The notes: generated by a model not told the origin, from the letters alone. A stretch of DNA of 64,000 nt from Campylobacter_A concisus_Y (GCF_902460415.1 NZ_CABPTY010000001.1:654275-718274); one strand, 5' to 3'; numbered from the stretch's first letter, positions 17,162 to 25,873 are shown. Numbers and translations: made by a program.

Positions 17162-19129
17162 CTAAACTAAAAAGTAGCCCACAGCAAGTATGGCACATAG
17201 ATAAACTAGAATATAAAGTGTATATATGTTTGTGTATCCGCTTTGAACGATCCCTAGTTTATCAGCAAATTTCATACACCATTTGATGACTGGCTCATAA
17301 AACATTCCCCACCAGATATCTTTTGGATGGTTGTGATATTCAACCGCGTCAAAATAATTTCTAGTAACGATCTTTTTATCAGCTCTAAATAGCCATTGCA
17401 TGATCTTTCTAAGATCGCCTGTAAATGGACCACCTGTCATTTGCATACGTGAGCTATATTTAAAGCCGCAAGCCCATGGATCAGTTTTGCGTGGTTTATC
17501 TCTATTTGCTTTCATAACAGCAAGGATGATAAATGGCAAAATCATAGTCGCACATAAAACTAAAGCGATAAGCGGAGTCGAGATCATACTGCCTATTGGT
17601 GAAGTTACGTTTATAGCGCCAAGGCTGGCTTTATAGTCGCTTATAGCGATAGAATTTACAGCTTGCATGATGTAATCAACTATGTAGTTTGCGCCAAGGC
17701 CAAAGCCAACACAGCCTATCATTAGGATGATCATACCAAGAACCATGCCTATTGGACTCTCTTTAGCATTTTCCCAAATTTTTTGATCTCTTGGAGTACC
17801 TGCAAATATAACAGCGTAAAGCTTGAGGTGCATACCGACCAAAACGCCTGTTAGCGCAAGAGCTACGACACCAAGTGTAAATGCGTATCTAACTAATGTT
17901 CCCTCGCCCATAGCACCTTGAAGCATACCTTGATATGTAAACCACTCTGAAACAAAGCCATTTACTGGAGGCAAGGCTGCGATACCCATGATACCTATAA
18001 ACATACCAAGGCTTGTCCATGGCATCTTTTTAGCAAGACCACCAAGGATGTCCATATTTTGTGTATGAGTAGCGTGGATAACTGAACCAGCGCAAAGGAA
18101 AAGCAGACCTTTAAATATAGCGTGGTTAACTACGTGGTAGCAACCTGCTAGAAAACCTACTGCTGCAAGTGTTAAATTTCCAGCTGCAACGCCGTAAATT
18201 CCTGTGCCAAGACCTAGTAAGATGATGCCTATGTTCTCAACTGAGTGATAAGCAAGCAAGGCTTTAAAGTCATGTTGGCAAAGAGCGTATAAAACACCAA
18301 ATAGTGAGCTAGCTGCACCAAGAGCGAGTATCGTAAGACCAAAATATGTGCTAAGTGGTAAGTAAAGCGTAAATTTAACTAGTGTAAATAGAGCAACTTT
18401 AATCATAACGCCTGACATAAGGGCTGAAACATTTGACGGGGCTGCCGGGTGAGCTTGTGGAAGCCAAACGTGAAATGGCCACATACCAGCTTTACTACCA
18501 AAGCCGACCAAAAATAGTGCAAATACAGCAGCAGAAGCACCAAATGGCATCTTAACGCCCATAAATGCGCTAAAGTCAAAGCTTCCTGCGTAGTAAGCTG
18601 TGATAAGCAAGCCACAGGTGATACAAAATGCACCGATTTGTGCGATGCCAAGATATACCATAACTGCTTTAAGTGTATTTTTGCCATCATTGACAATGAT
18701 AAGAAATGATGAGATAAGAGTCATAAGCTCCCATAAAACAACAAAGCAAAATACATTATCAGCGCTGATTACTAGAAGCATCGAGAGTATAAAAGTATTA
18801 AACAAACATGCAAACACGCCAACATTTGCTTTTTTGATGTACTCGTCTGCATAGCTCATACCATAAACGCTACTTGCAAATCCTATGAAAACAACGACAA
18901 AGCTAAAGAAATTTCCAAGTGGATTTAGCGCAAATTTTGGCGAATACAAAAAGCCATCCATAAGAGCAAAGCTATCGCTTACTCCCATATTTGCAACGAA
19001 GTGACACATCGCATAAAAGCAGCTTAAAGCACTTAGTCCAAAACCAATCTTTACAGCGGCCTTTGGAGCGCAGTAGAGCAAGATGCTAACGACGGCACTT
19101 ACAAGAAATAGCATATAAACCGTAGTCAT
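17162..19129 (-). CDS. hyfB: Hydrogenase-4 antiporter-like membrane subunit HyfB
   Basis: This 655-residue protein is an antiporter-like subunit with about 14 core helices plus a C-terminal extension. GSKAGMWPFHVWLPQAHPAAPSNVSALMSG is the channel-lining segment. DPWACGFKYSSRMQMTGGPFTGDLRKIMQWLF in the tail is typical of HyfB/HycC and not of NuoL. It is the first membrane subunit of the operon, begins 1 base after the hyfA stop, and should pump ions together with HyfF. Confidence 0.93.
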   Translation of the reverse strand: MTTVYMLFLVSAVVSILLYCAPKAAVKIGFGLSALSCFYAMCHFVANMGVSDSFALMDGFLYSPKFALNPLGNFFSFVVVFIGFASSVYGMSYADEYIKKANVGVFACLFNTFILSMLLVISADNVFCFVVLWELMTLISSFLIIVNDGKNTLKAVMVYLGIAQIGAFCITCGLLITAYYAGSFDFSAFMGVKMPFGASAAVFALFLVGFGSKAGMWPFHVWLPQAHPAAPSNVSALMSGVMIKVALFTLVKFTLYLPLSTYFGLTILALGAASSLFGVLYALCQHDFKALLAYHSVENIGIILLGLGTGIYGVAAGNLTLAAVGFLAGCYHVVNHAIFKGLLFLCAGSVIHATHTQNMDILGGLAKKMPWTSLGMFIGIMGIAALPPVNGFVSEWFTYQGMLQGAMGEGTLVRYAFTLGVVALALTGVLVGMHLKLYAVIFAGTPRDQKIWENAKESPIGMVLGMIILMIGCVGFGLGANYIVDYIMQAVNSIAISDYKASLGAINVTSPIGSMISTPLIALVLCATMILPFIILAVMKANRDKPRKTDPWACGFKYSSRMQMTGGPFTGDLRKIMQWLFRADKKIVTRNYFDAVEYHNHPKDIWWGMFYEPVIKWCMKFADKLGIVQSGYTNIYTLYILVYLCAILAVGYFLV

Positions 19130-19130
19130 C

Positions 19131-19700
19131 TTATGCTCCTTGTCCGTTTAAAATTTTAGTAGCAAATTTATTCGCTGCCTCATAATCTATCCTCTTGCCA
19201 AGTTTATGTTTGCCCTCTTCAGGATCGATCATAACAAGAGCACTCGTTGGACAGACATCAACACAGGCTGGTCCGTTCTCACGACCAAAACACATATCGC
19301 ATTTAACAGCGATGTTTTTTGCACCTGATTGTGACTCTACCTCAAGGTTATATTTTGGCTCGACAGCGTAATTTACTGAAGGCATTAGCTCTGCACTTGA
19401 GCTTATCGCACCGTAAGGACAAGCGATCGTGCACATCTTACAGCCTATACAAATTTCCTCATGAAGCTCAATGCAATTATCGTTAAATCGCAACGCTCCA
19501 GTTGGGCACACGTTTGCGCAAGGGCCATCGTCGCATTGTCTGCACTGAGTCGGCATAACACCACTAGCTTCTCTTAACACGCTTAGCCTTGCACGTGATA
19601 GTTTGCCTCGTTCATAAGCGCTTTTAAAACATGCAGCCATACAGGTCGCACATCCTATGCAGCGTTTATAATCGGCAATCACAAATTTATGTTTTTTCAT
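19131..19700 (-). CDS. hyfA: Hydrogenase-4 electron-transfer protein HyfA (four [4Fe-4S])
   Basis: This 189-residue polyferredoxin has four cysteine groups: CIGCATCMAACF (about 15), CRQCDDGPCANVCP (about 53), CIGCKMCTIACP (about 84) and CDMCFGRENGPACVDVCP (about 133). The layout matches HycB/HyfA/HydN, which carry electrons from the formate dehydrogenase subunit to the hydrogenase. It is the first structural gene of the operon. A very strong ribosome site (TAGGAGG) sits 6 bases before the ATG and contains the stop codon of the 28-codon frame upstream. HydN is the main alternative, but the operon context favours HyfA. Confidence 0.9.
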   Translation of the reverse strand: MKKHKFVIADYKRCIGCATCMAACFKSAYERGKLSRARLSVLREASGVMPTQCRQCDDGPCANVCPTGALRFNDNCIELHEEICIGCKMCTIACPYGAISSSAELMPSVNYAVEPKYNLEVESQSGAKNIAVKCDMCFGRENGPACVDVCPTSALVMIDPEEGKHKLGKRIDYEAANKFATKILNGQGA

Positions 19701-19709
19701 AAATTCCTC

Positions 19710-19796
19710 CTAACAAACCAAGGCTAAAACGCCTTGCTCACTAATAGGTTGATTGTTAATCACCCAGATAGAGATAGTTAAATTTTTATTTAACAT
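19710..19796 (-). CDS. Putative 28-residue leader peptide of the hyf operon
   Basis: The frame has an ATG at 19796, an excellent ribosome site (GGAAGGAG, 8 bases upstream) and a TAG stop whose bases are the start of the hyfA TAGGAGG site. The peptide starts MLNKNLTIS and ends GVLALVC. Ribosomes ending here would sit on the hyfA start, so the frame is likely to couple or gate hyfA translation. It contains a 6-bp hairpin near its end. A candidate -10 (minus-strand TATAAA, 19831-19836) lies 35-40 bases upstream. I recognise no known peptide family, and no codon run typical of amino-acid attenuators is present. Confidence 0.5.
   Translation of the reverse strand: MLNKNLTISIWVINNQPISEQGVLALVC
19719..19736 (-). 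promoter_or_regulatory. Hairpin just upstream of the hyfA ribosome site
   Basis: CAAGGC and GCCTTG form a perfect 6-bp stem with a 6-base loop inside the end of the 28-codon leader, 4-5 bases before the hyfA TAGGAGG. There is no T-tract, so it is not a plain terminator. A ribosome translating the leader would melt it. Confidence 0.4.
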
Positions 19797-19960
19797 CTCA
19801 AACACTCCTTCCTAAATTTCTTGAAACAATTTTATAACTTATCGCAAATAATTTCCGTCATCTATCTGACAAATTTTGTATTTTTAAAATTAAATTTTTA
19901 TTTTATATATTTTTAAGATTATCTATTTAATATCGATTTTTAGGTATGTTTATTTGCTAA

Positions 19961-20217
19961 NNNNNNNNNNNNNNNNNNNNNNNNNNNNNNNNNNNNNNNN
20001 NNNNNNNNNNNNNNNNNNNNNNNNNNNNNNNNNNNNNNNNNNNNNNNNNNNNNNNNNNNNNNNNNNNNNNNNNNNNNNNNNNNNNNNNNNNNNNNNNNNN
20101 NNNNNNNNNNNNNNNNNNNNNNNNNNNNNNNNNNNNNNNNNNNNNNNNNNNNNNNNNNNNNNNNNNNNNNNNNNNNNNNNNNNNNNNNNNNNNNNNNNNN
20201 NNNNNNNNNNNNNNNNN
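19961..20217. other. Assembly gap (257 N)
   Basis: A run of unknown bases separates the hyf upstream region from the hydrolase gene. The sequence flanking the two edges shows no overlap. It hides the start and first part of the hydrolase and any distal hyf promoter elements. Confidence 0.99.
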
Positions 20218-21288
20218 GTTATACTTTTACTTATTGTTGCAGTTTTTGTATTTATGAGATTTGCCCCAGTTTTTGGTGGCGTGCCAGATATTAAAAGCCA
20301 AAAGCTGATAAAGGCTTCGCCAAATTTTAACGGCAAAGTTTTTATAAATTTAGAGCCAACGATTGATATGGTAAAAAATAATCCGCAAGCATCTATGCTA
20401 AATTTCGTCCGCCAAGCACTTTTTCCACCAAAAGGTAAGCTACCAACTAAGCCTTTACCAAATTTAAAATTTGACGCAAATGCCTTGAAAAACGGCGAGT
20501 TTATCTGGCTTGGGCACGTTAGCCTCATCTGCAAGCTTGATGACAAAACTATCATCACTGACCCAGTTTTGCACCGAGCATTTCCACTACCAATTGGCGG
20601 TAAGCCCTTTACCTACGAGTATGCTATCACCGCTAGTGACTACCCAGATGTGATCGACATCGCCCTCATCTCGCACGATCACTACGATCATCTTGATTAC
20701 AAAACAATACTTGAGCTAAAAGATAGAATTTGCAAGTTTCTAGTGCCGCTTGGTGTAAAAGCTCACCTTGTAAAATGGGGCGTTGATAAAGACAAAATTT
20801 ATGAGTTTGACTGGTTTGGTGATCAAAAAATAGGAAATTTAAACTTCACGTTTTGTCCTTCAAGGCACTTTAGTGGGCGCACATTTAAAAGAAACACGAC
20901 GCTTTGGGGTGGCTGGGCGATTGAAGAGGCTGGCTTTAGCTTTTATTTTAGCGGAGATGGCGGATACGGCAAGCATTTTAAGATGATAAATGAGAAATTT
21001 GGTGCCTTTGATCTAGTTTTTATAGAAAATGGCGCTTACGGCGATGGCTGGCCTTACGTGCATATGAAGCCAGAGGAGTCGGCGCAAGCACTAAAAGATC
21101 TTGGTGCTAAGCTTGGTATGCCGATGCACTGGGGCAAATTTGATCTATCTTATCACGCTTGGGATGAGCCGATCAAGCGTTTTGAAAAGGCAGCGACAAA
21201 ACTTGAGCTAAACTACGCAACGCCGATGATCGGAGAAGTTTTCACTACCCAAAATCCGCCTAGAAAAAAGTGGTGGGAGAAAATTTAG
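20218..21288 (+). CDS. Metallo-beta-lactamase-fold hydrolase, membrane-anchored (N-terminus in gap)
   Basis: The visible 356 residues begin inside a hydrophobic helix (ILLLIVAVFVFM), so the protein is probably anchored to the inner membrane with its domain outside. The beta-lactamase-fold zinc site is seen as SHDHYDHLDY, followed by PSRHFSGR, FSGDGGYG and PMHWGKFD, which supply the remaining His and Asp ligands. The order and the Trp-rich end match the family containing NAPE-hydrolysing phospholipase D and UlaG-like proteins. The natural substrate in bacteria is unknown; a phospholipid or other phosphodiester is likely. The true start lies in the N-run. Its 3' end overlaps the frame of the next small gene only upstream of that gene's likely start. 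Confidence 0.83.
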   Translation, partial: VILLLIVAVFVFMRFAPVFGGVPDIKSQKLIKASPNFNGKVFINLEPTIDMVKNNPQASMLNFVRQALFPPKGKLPTKPLPNLKFDANALKNGEFIWLGHVSLICKLDDKTIITDPVLHRAFPLPIGGKPFTYEYAITASDYPDVIDIALISHDHYDHLDYKTILELKDRICKFLVPLGVKAHLVKWGVDKDKIYEFDWFGDQKIGNLNFTFCPSRHFSGRTFKRNTTLWGGWAIEEAGFSFYFSGDGGYGKHFKMINEKFGAFDLVFIENGAYGDGWPYVHMKPEESAQALKDLGAKLGMPMHWGKFDLSYHAWDEPIKRFEKAATKLELNYATPMIGEVFTTQNPPRKKWWEKI

Positions 21289-21332
21289 GAATAAAATTTG
21301 CTCTAAATTTTAAAATCCAAAAGGAAATGCTG

Positions 21333-21620
21333 ATGAAAATTTCTGAAAATTTAGCAAATCTAAAAAATGTCATCGATAAAGCTGTAAAAAACGACCTTGA
21401 TATGAGCGCAACTGGAAGCTTTTTACAAAATTTAGAAAAAGCAAATAAAGAGACTGAAAAAATTTATAAAAAGCTAGAAAAAGAGTTAAAAAGAGATGCA
21501 CAAATGTTTAAACAATTTGACTTCATGCAGATGATAACAAAGCTTCAATACGGCAACCTAAAGCCAAATGAACGTGAAAAACTGCTCAATAAAATGAGCA
21601 AGATCGCCAAGGAAATTTAG
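21333..21620 (+). CDS. Small helical protein, function unknown
   Basis: This 95-residue protein is rich in Lys, Glu, Asn and Leu, with long predicted helices (KANKETEKIYKKLEKELKRDAQMFKQF) and a C-terminal segment LKPNEREKLLNKMSKIAKEI. It has no signal peptide, membrane helix or Cys. I chose the ATG at 21333, which has AAAAGGA 7 bases before it; the frame is open upstream into the hydrolase gene. It follows the hydrolase by 44 bases and probably shares its transcript. I do not recognise a named family. Confidence 0.6.
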   Translation: MKISENLANLKNVIDKAVKNDLDMSATGSFLQNLEKANKETEKIYKKLEKELKRDAQMFKQFDFMQMITKLQYGNLKPNEREKLLNKMSKIAKEI

Positions 21621-21686
21621 CCGTTTAGTGTGATTTTACGCTAGCTAAATTTGGCTGTTTTGCGTAAATTTATGTGGTTTTTTGCT

Positions 21687-21718
21687 GAGTAAATTTGCTT
21701 AAAAAATCAAATTTACTC
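21687..21718 (+). terminator. Hairpin after the small helical gene
   Basis: GAGTAAATTTG and CAAATTTACTC form an 11-bp stem with a 10-base A-rich loop, 67 bases past the stop. The downstream bases GTTTAG make a poor T-tract, so termination is likely but not certain. The rest of 21621-21881 shows no coding frame I can support. Confidence 0.5.
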
Positions 21719-21881
21719 GTTTAGAGGCTGTTTTCATCTTCACATTTGCCGTCTTTTCTTTTCTTGCACACTAAGCGCGTATGACACTATCAATGCACAA
21801 AATTCCAGCAATTTTTAGAATTTCATGAACGAGTAATTTCGGCTCTGATTTTAGTGTCAAGCTTTGTGAGACCTAGAATTT

Positions 21882-22418
21882 ATGGCTGAAAATTTTGTAG
21901 ATAGTGTCTTAGGTGATCAAAGCTCTATAAATTATAAAAATTATCACGCACTAGGTGAAAATATAGGTTCTCTTGGAGCAGCTGGTAAAGCAGCCATAAA
22001 GGTAGGTAATAAGTTATCGAATGTAAATTTAAGTAAAAAAGGTACAACGGCAGATAAAACAACAAATAATAATCTAAATTCTAATGGCAATGACGGAATA
22101 ATTGTTGCTGAGGGTAAGAGTGTTAAGATAGATATAAATAAACACATACAAGGAACCAATGAATATAAAACAGCCAATCAAAATGGCGTAACAAGAAGTA
22201 TTTTAACAGAAGATGTAGAAAATCTTTTGCCAAAATTTGGAACAGGTCAAAAGGTGAATAGTGTAGAAATCGGATTGGCTGGTTCAAAAGAAAGAATAGA
22301 TTTTGGAAAAGTAATTGGTTATTATATAGATGAAAATGGTAACAAATTGTCTACCACAAAAGGAATAGTTCATTATGGTAAAAATGGTGCCCATATTGTT
22401 CCTAGTAATCCAAATTGA
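21882..22418 (+). CDS. Orphan polymorphic toxin tip, toxin type 50 domain (Ntox50)
   Basis: This 178-residue protein ends in a domain matching polymorphic toxin type 50, a predicted ribonuclease of contact-dependent inhibition and related systems. NKHIQGTNEYK (about 87-97), LTEDVENLLPKFGTG (about 108-122), RIDFGKVIGYYIDENG and IVHYGKNGAHIVPSNP are the family landmarks. The N-terminal 70 residues look like the tail of a filamentous-haemagglutinin-type carrier. A stop codon lies four codons upstream in frame, no good ribosome site precedes the ATG, and no carrier gene is visible, so this is a detached C-terminal module. The gene 12 bases downstream is its likely immunity partner. Confidence 0.78.
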   Translation: MAENFVDSVLGDQSSINYKNYHALGENIGSLGAAGKAAIKVGNKLSNVNLSKKGTTADKTTNNNLNSNGNDGIIVAEGKSVKIDINKHIQGTNEYKTANQNGVTRSILTEDVENLLPKFGTGQKVNSVEIGLAGSKERIDFGKVIGYYIDENGNKLSTTKGIVHYGKNGAHIVPSNPN

Positions 22419-22430
22419 TAAGGGATTTGT

Positions 22431-22740
22431 ATGAATGAAATAATTACTAAAATTTTATCATCCACAAAGAGAGCATTAAATGGCGAGACTACACAAAATA
22501 TGCGTGCTGTTTGTTTATGTAACATTGGAAAACGACATAATAAAATTATTATTTATATATAATGGAGATATTACAGATGATGATTTGGATAATGTAGGAT
22601 ATATTTCTAGTTTAATTATTGCAGATTTTAATGAATACTTGATTGATGAAAAAGCAATAAGAATTGATTATCCAAATTTATTTTCTGTGCCGCAAAATTA
22701 TTTTTTGGCATATAAAGGACAAGGATTAGAAAATGACTAA
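22431..22740 (+). pseudogene. Immunity protein gene, frameshifted
   Basis: An ATG at 22431 with AAGGGA 5 bases upstream starts MNEIITKILSSTKRAL and reads to QNMRAV near 22512, then diverges to an early stop. One frame over, the reading continues VYVTLENDIIKLLFIYNGDITDDDLDNVG and on through FNEYLIDEKAIRIDYPNLF to a stop at 22740. Dropping one T from the GTTTG at about 22513 joins them into a protein of about 102 residues. That protein has the shape of small immunity proteins encoded next to contact-dependent toxins (RAV, then a hydrophobic strand, YNGD, an acidic helix and R-x-DYP). The shift may be a sequencing error, decay or an off state. Confidence 0.6.
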
Positions 22741-23473
22741 ATTCATAAATTTATCTTAGCACTTATCATTTTTATTGTAACTGGTTGTAGAGTTTCTCCA
22801 AATTTAAATAACACTAATGCAGATAAAGGAGCAAACGCAGGGTATAAAATAACCACAAGCGCAGATACTTATAATAGGCAGCTTCATCAAAGAGAGATAG
22901 ACTTTATAAACAATAAAAATAACATAGCAAGCTTTAAATCAAAGCTTCAAACTACAACAAATAAAAATTTATAGCGATGATGAAGCAAAATCTATCCTAG
23001 CAAAAGTAGCGGTATCTTTAACGGATAAATCATTTAATGAAGCATATAGACGAAGTCTAAGCTCAAATGATCTTTACGATATAGAACTAGCAAAGAATTT
23101 CATAAAACAAAGTAGCTTTTATAATACGAGCCTAGATAATACGAATGCCTTTAATCCTAATAAGAAGCAATACGAGTATAGGTATATCTATGCTTCAAAG
23201 GCATATGAAAATTCAGATTTTTACAAAGATAATTTGTATATTAAAACAAACCCCGGCATATTAGATTATACAAAATCAACCGTGTATGGCCTAGGTGGAT
23301 TTGTAGTAGGCGGACTTGAAGGACTTGCTGATTTAGGAAATATTATCTTACATCCAGTAGATGCTATAAACGGTTTAAATAATGCCTTTTATCATCCTAT
23401 CCTAACAGCCAAAAATGTAAATGCAAACATACAAAAATCAGTAGTCAATTCTTGCGAGCGAATGGAATTTTAA
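22733..23473 (+). pseudogene. Broken lipoprotein / haemagglutinin-associated gene
   Basis: Three frames add up to one gene of about 245 residues. The ATG at 22733 overlaps the end of the immunity gene. Adding one A to the AAA at 22739-22741 gives MTKIHKFILALIIFIVTGC, a lipoprotein signal with lipobox VTGC. That frame runs to about 22970, where dropping one A from an AAAAA run continues IYSDDEAKSILAKVAVSL through to NSCERMEF at 23473. The last part has a glycine-rich stretch (GLGGFVVGGLEGLADLGNIILHPVDAING) resembling segments that precede toxin tips in large exported proteins. Both shifts lie in A-runs. Function unknown. Confidence 0.5.
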
Positions 23474-23543
23474 AATTTGTAAAAAAGAATAAATTTAAAA
23501 AAGAATTCACATACCTATTTATATATGTAAATTTACCAGATAG

Positions 23544-23572
23544 AATTTAAGAGCCAAAGAGGCTCTTAAATT
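23544..23572. terminator. Hairpin between the lipoprotein fragment and petC
   Basis: AATTTAAGAGCC and GGCTCTTAAATT form a 12-bp stem with a 5-base loop, ending one base before the petC stop. It is symmetrical and may end transcripts from both sides. Confidence 0.65.
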
Positions 23573-24616
23573 TTAGTGTAGTTCGCTCCAAACTTTGCGT
23601 TTCCAAAGCCAAGCAAAAATTCCTAATATAAAGAAGTAGATCATGACATAAAGCCCTGTGCTCTCGCGCTCAGCCTTCTTCTTGTCACCTACTTTTTGGA
23701 TATAAGCTACCACGTCGTCTTCAGCGGCTTTATTTAAACCAACTCTTGGCATTGCGGTACCTGGTAGCATCTTTTGAGTATCATTTATAAATTTATGTAA
23801 ATACTCATCGCCTTTTGAACGAATCATCATAGATAGATCAGGCGGGTTTGAGCCCATATAAGTTGAAAGGCTTACTTTGTTGCTAAATGCATATTTTTTG
23901 TCATATTTTATATCATGACATCTTTGACATGCATCAGCGAAAACCTTTTCTTCAGTGATCTTATTATTTGCCTTTTCATAATCAGCAGATACCTTTTTCA
24001 AATAAGCTACTATATCAGCAGTTTCAGCATTTATATCGCCACCAGTACCCATAAATGCAGTCATCGGAAATGGATGCTCATCGTTAAATTTATGAGTTAG
24101 CTTTAAAGCCATAGTTGGATTTTTAATAAGTGCGGCCAAGAATTTATCGTCATAAATTTTACCAGCGGTACTAAGATCTGGTGGCACTACACCAAAGCTT
24201 TGACTAGCTGTCTCAGCATCCATACCAGCTGGCATACCTGCTGCTTCTATACCGTGACATCCTGTACATCCTGCTGCTACAAAAGTGTCAGCACCCTTTG
24301 TAGCGTCACCTTTTGTAAGGTCGATAGAGTTAATGTCATTCCAAAATGCTGTATAGTCATCAAGAATTTTTTGTGCTACTTCTACATCTTTTGTAGCCGC
24401 GTCTATACTTGCCTTATTTCCGCTAGCCTTAGCAGTCTCAAGAGCTGCCTTTTTTTGCTCTAAAAAGTGCTTTGCATAGTCAGTATCTTCTTTTGAGAAG
24501 TTATACTCGGCATTTGCAGTATGAGGATGAAGTTTTGTATGAGCATAAGGCTCGATACCCCAATATAAAACACCTGAAAGAATAACAACAATGGCAAAAA
24601 TTTTAAGCTCTTTCAT
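23573..24616 (-). CDS. petC: Di-haem cytochrome c subunit of the bc1 complex
   Basis: This 347-residue protein has an N-terminal membrane anchor (about 5-22), two cytochrome c haem sites, CTGCH (about 117) and CQRCH (about 230), and a C-terminal anchor (about 325-342, then KRK). Campylobacterota use such a di-haem protein in place of cytochrome c1. It takes electrons from the Rieske protein and passes them to periplasmic cytochromes. MPRVGL near 300 may supply the axial Met. It is the last gene of petABC, 2 bases after petB. Confidence 0.93.
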   Translation of the reverse strand: MKELKIFAIVVILSGVLYWGIEPYAHTKLHPHTANAEYNFSKEDTDYAKHFLEQKKAALETAKASGNKASIDAATKDVEVAQKILDDYTAFWNDINSIDLTKGDATKGADTFVAAGCTGCHGIEAAGMPAGMDAETASQSFGVVPPDLSTAGKIYDDKFLAALIKNPTMALKLTHKFNDEHPFPMTAFMGTGGDINAETADIVAYLKKVSADYEKANNKITEEKVFADACQRCHDIKYDKKYAFSNKVSLSTYMGSNPPDLSMMIRSKGDEYLHKFINDTQKMLPGTAMPRVGLNKAAEDDVVAYIQKVGDKKKAERESTGLYVMIYFFILGIFAWLWKRKVWSELH

Positions 24617-24618
24617 GA

Positions 24619-25863
24619 TTAGCCCCTTTTTCTTTCAAGTATTGTTATAACTGGCAACGCAATTATAAATAAGAACAAGAATAGCAATGATGAATAAAAT
24701 CCTATCCAGTCATTATAACCACCTGTTGGGAGCTTGCCATATATAGATAAAACGATAAGATCGACAACTAAGACCCAAAACCATATAAAAAATAGTGGTC
24801 TTTTGTGAGCTGGAGCTACAAGGTCGCTTCTATCAAGAAGAGGTATAAGCATAAATGCAACACCCGCAAATGCAAATGCGATAAGACCGATATTATAAGC
24901 AGAAATTCCAGCTATATCAAAGAAGAAGCCACGTAAAATTTCATATTGCCACAAGAAATACCACTCTGGGTAGATATGTGGTGGGGTTTTTAGTGGATTT
25001 GCTGGCTCAAAGTTGATAGGATCCATTGCAAAATTGAAGTGATAGCAAACAAGATAGATGACAAATATCATAAAGAATGATACATACATAAAGTCTTTTG
25101 CCAAAAATCCTGGCCAAAATGGTATAACTTTAGATTTTGCTCTATCGCCGTGTAGATACTCTTGTGCCTCTACTTCAAAGTCTATATCTTCGCTTGTTAG
25201 GTTATTAACGTGTGGAACTCTTAAAGAGTAGAAGTGAATAACCAAAACAGCTATTGTTACAAGTGGCAATAAACAAACATGAAGCATAAAAAATCTAGTA
25301 AGTGTTGAGTCGCCAACTGCGTAATCGCCTCTAATCCACTCAACTAAAGCATCACCAATAACTGGCACACCGCCAAAAAGCTGAGTGATAACAGTTGCCG
25401 CCCAATAGCTCATCTGTCCCCATGGGAGCATATAACCACTAAATGCCTCTGCTGAAAAACAGATAAACAACACCATACCACTTATCCAAATGACCTCTCT
25501 GCCTCTTTTGTATGAACCATAGTAAAGTCCAGTAAGCAAGTGAATATACATAATAAGAAATATCGTAGAAGCTGAAACTGCGTGAATATGACGCCAAAGC
25601 CAGCCATACTCGACCTCTTGCATGATAGTATAATTTACGCTATCAAATGCTAAATTTACATCTGGTTTGTAATACATTAAAAGTAAAAAACCAGTAACGA
25701 TTAAGAGCATAAAAAGCGTTGTTAAAATAACGCCCATTGCCCAAAGGAAATTTATATTTTTTGGAATCCAGTATTCGCTAACTAGAACCTTCATAAGTTT
25801 TGTAAAAGCTAGGCGTTGATCAAGCCAGTCAATAACGCCAGTTGATTTATGAGCTAAAGACAT
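24619..25863 (-). CDS. petB: Cytochrome b of the bc1 complex
   Basis: This 414-residue protein has eight or more membrane helices. The haem-binding His pairs lie in WRHIHAVSASTIFLIMYIHLLTG and MLHVCLLPLVTIAVLVIHFYSLR. The quinol site has PEWYFLWQYEILRG (about 300). It oxidises menaquinol at the periplasmic side, splitting electrons between the Rieske centre and the b haems. The N- and C-terminal parts of cytochrome b are in one chain here, as usual in this class. It lies between petA (10 bases) and petC (2 bases). Confidence 0.95.
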   Translation of the reverse strand: MSLAHKSTGVIDWLDQRLAFTKLMKVLVSEYWIPKNINFLWAMGVILTTLFMLLIVTGFLLLMYYKPDVNLAFDSVNYTIMQEVEYGWLWRHIHAVSASTIFLIMYIHLLTGLYYGSYKRGREVIWISGMVLFICFSAEAFSGYMLPWGQMSYWAATVITQLFGGVPVIGDALVEWIRGDYAVGDSTLTRFFMLHVCLLPLVTIAVLVIHFYSLRVPHVNNLTSEDIDFEVEAQEYLHGDRAKSKVIPFWPGFLAKDFMYVSFFMIFVIYLVCYHFNFAMDPINFEPANPLKTPPHIYPEWYFLWQYEILRGFFFDIAGISAYNIGLIAFAFAGVAFMLIPLLDRSDLVAPAHKRPLFFIWFWVLVVDLIVLSIYGKLPTGGYNDWIGFYSSLLFLFLFIIALPVITILERKRG

Positions 25864-25873
25864 TGCTATCCTC

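Noticed and set aside
19842..19858. Sigma-54-like GG...GC on the minus strand upstream of the hyf operon
   Set aside because: The GG and GC doublets are 9 bases apart instead of 10, a spacing not tolerated by sigma-54, and the flanking bases do not match the consensus.
19954..20217. Extension of the hydrolase gene leftwards across the N-run to a TTG
   Set aside because: Only two real codons precede the unknown bases, so the start is not supported; the real start must lie inside the gap.
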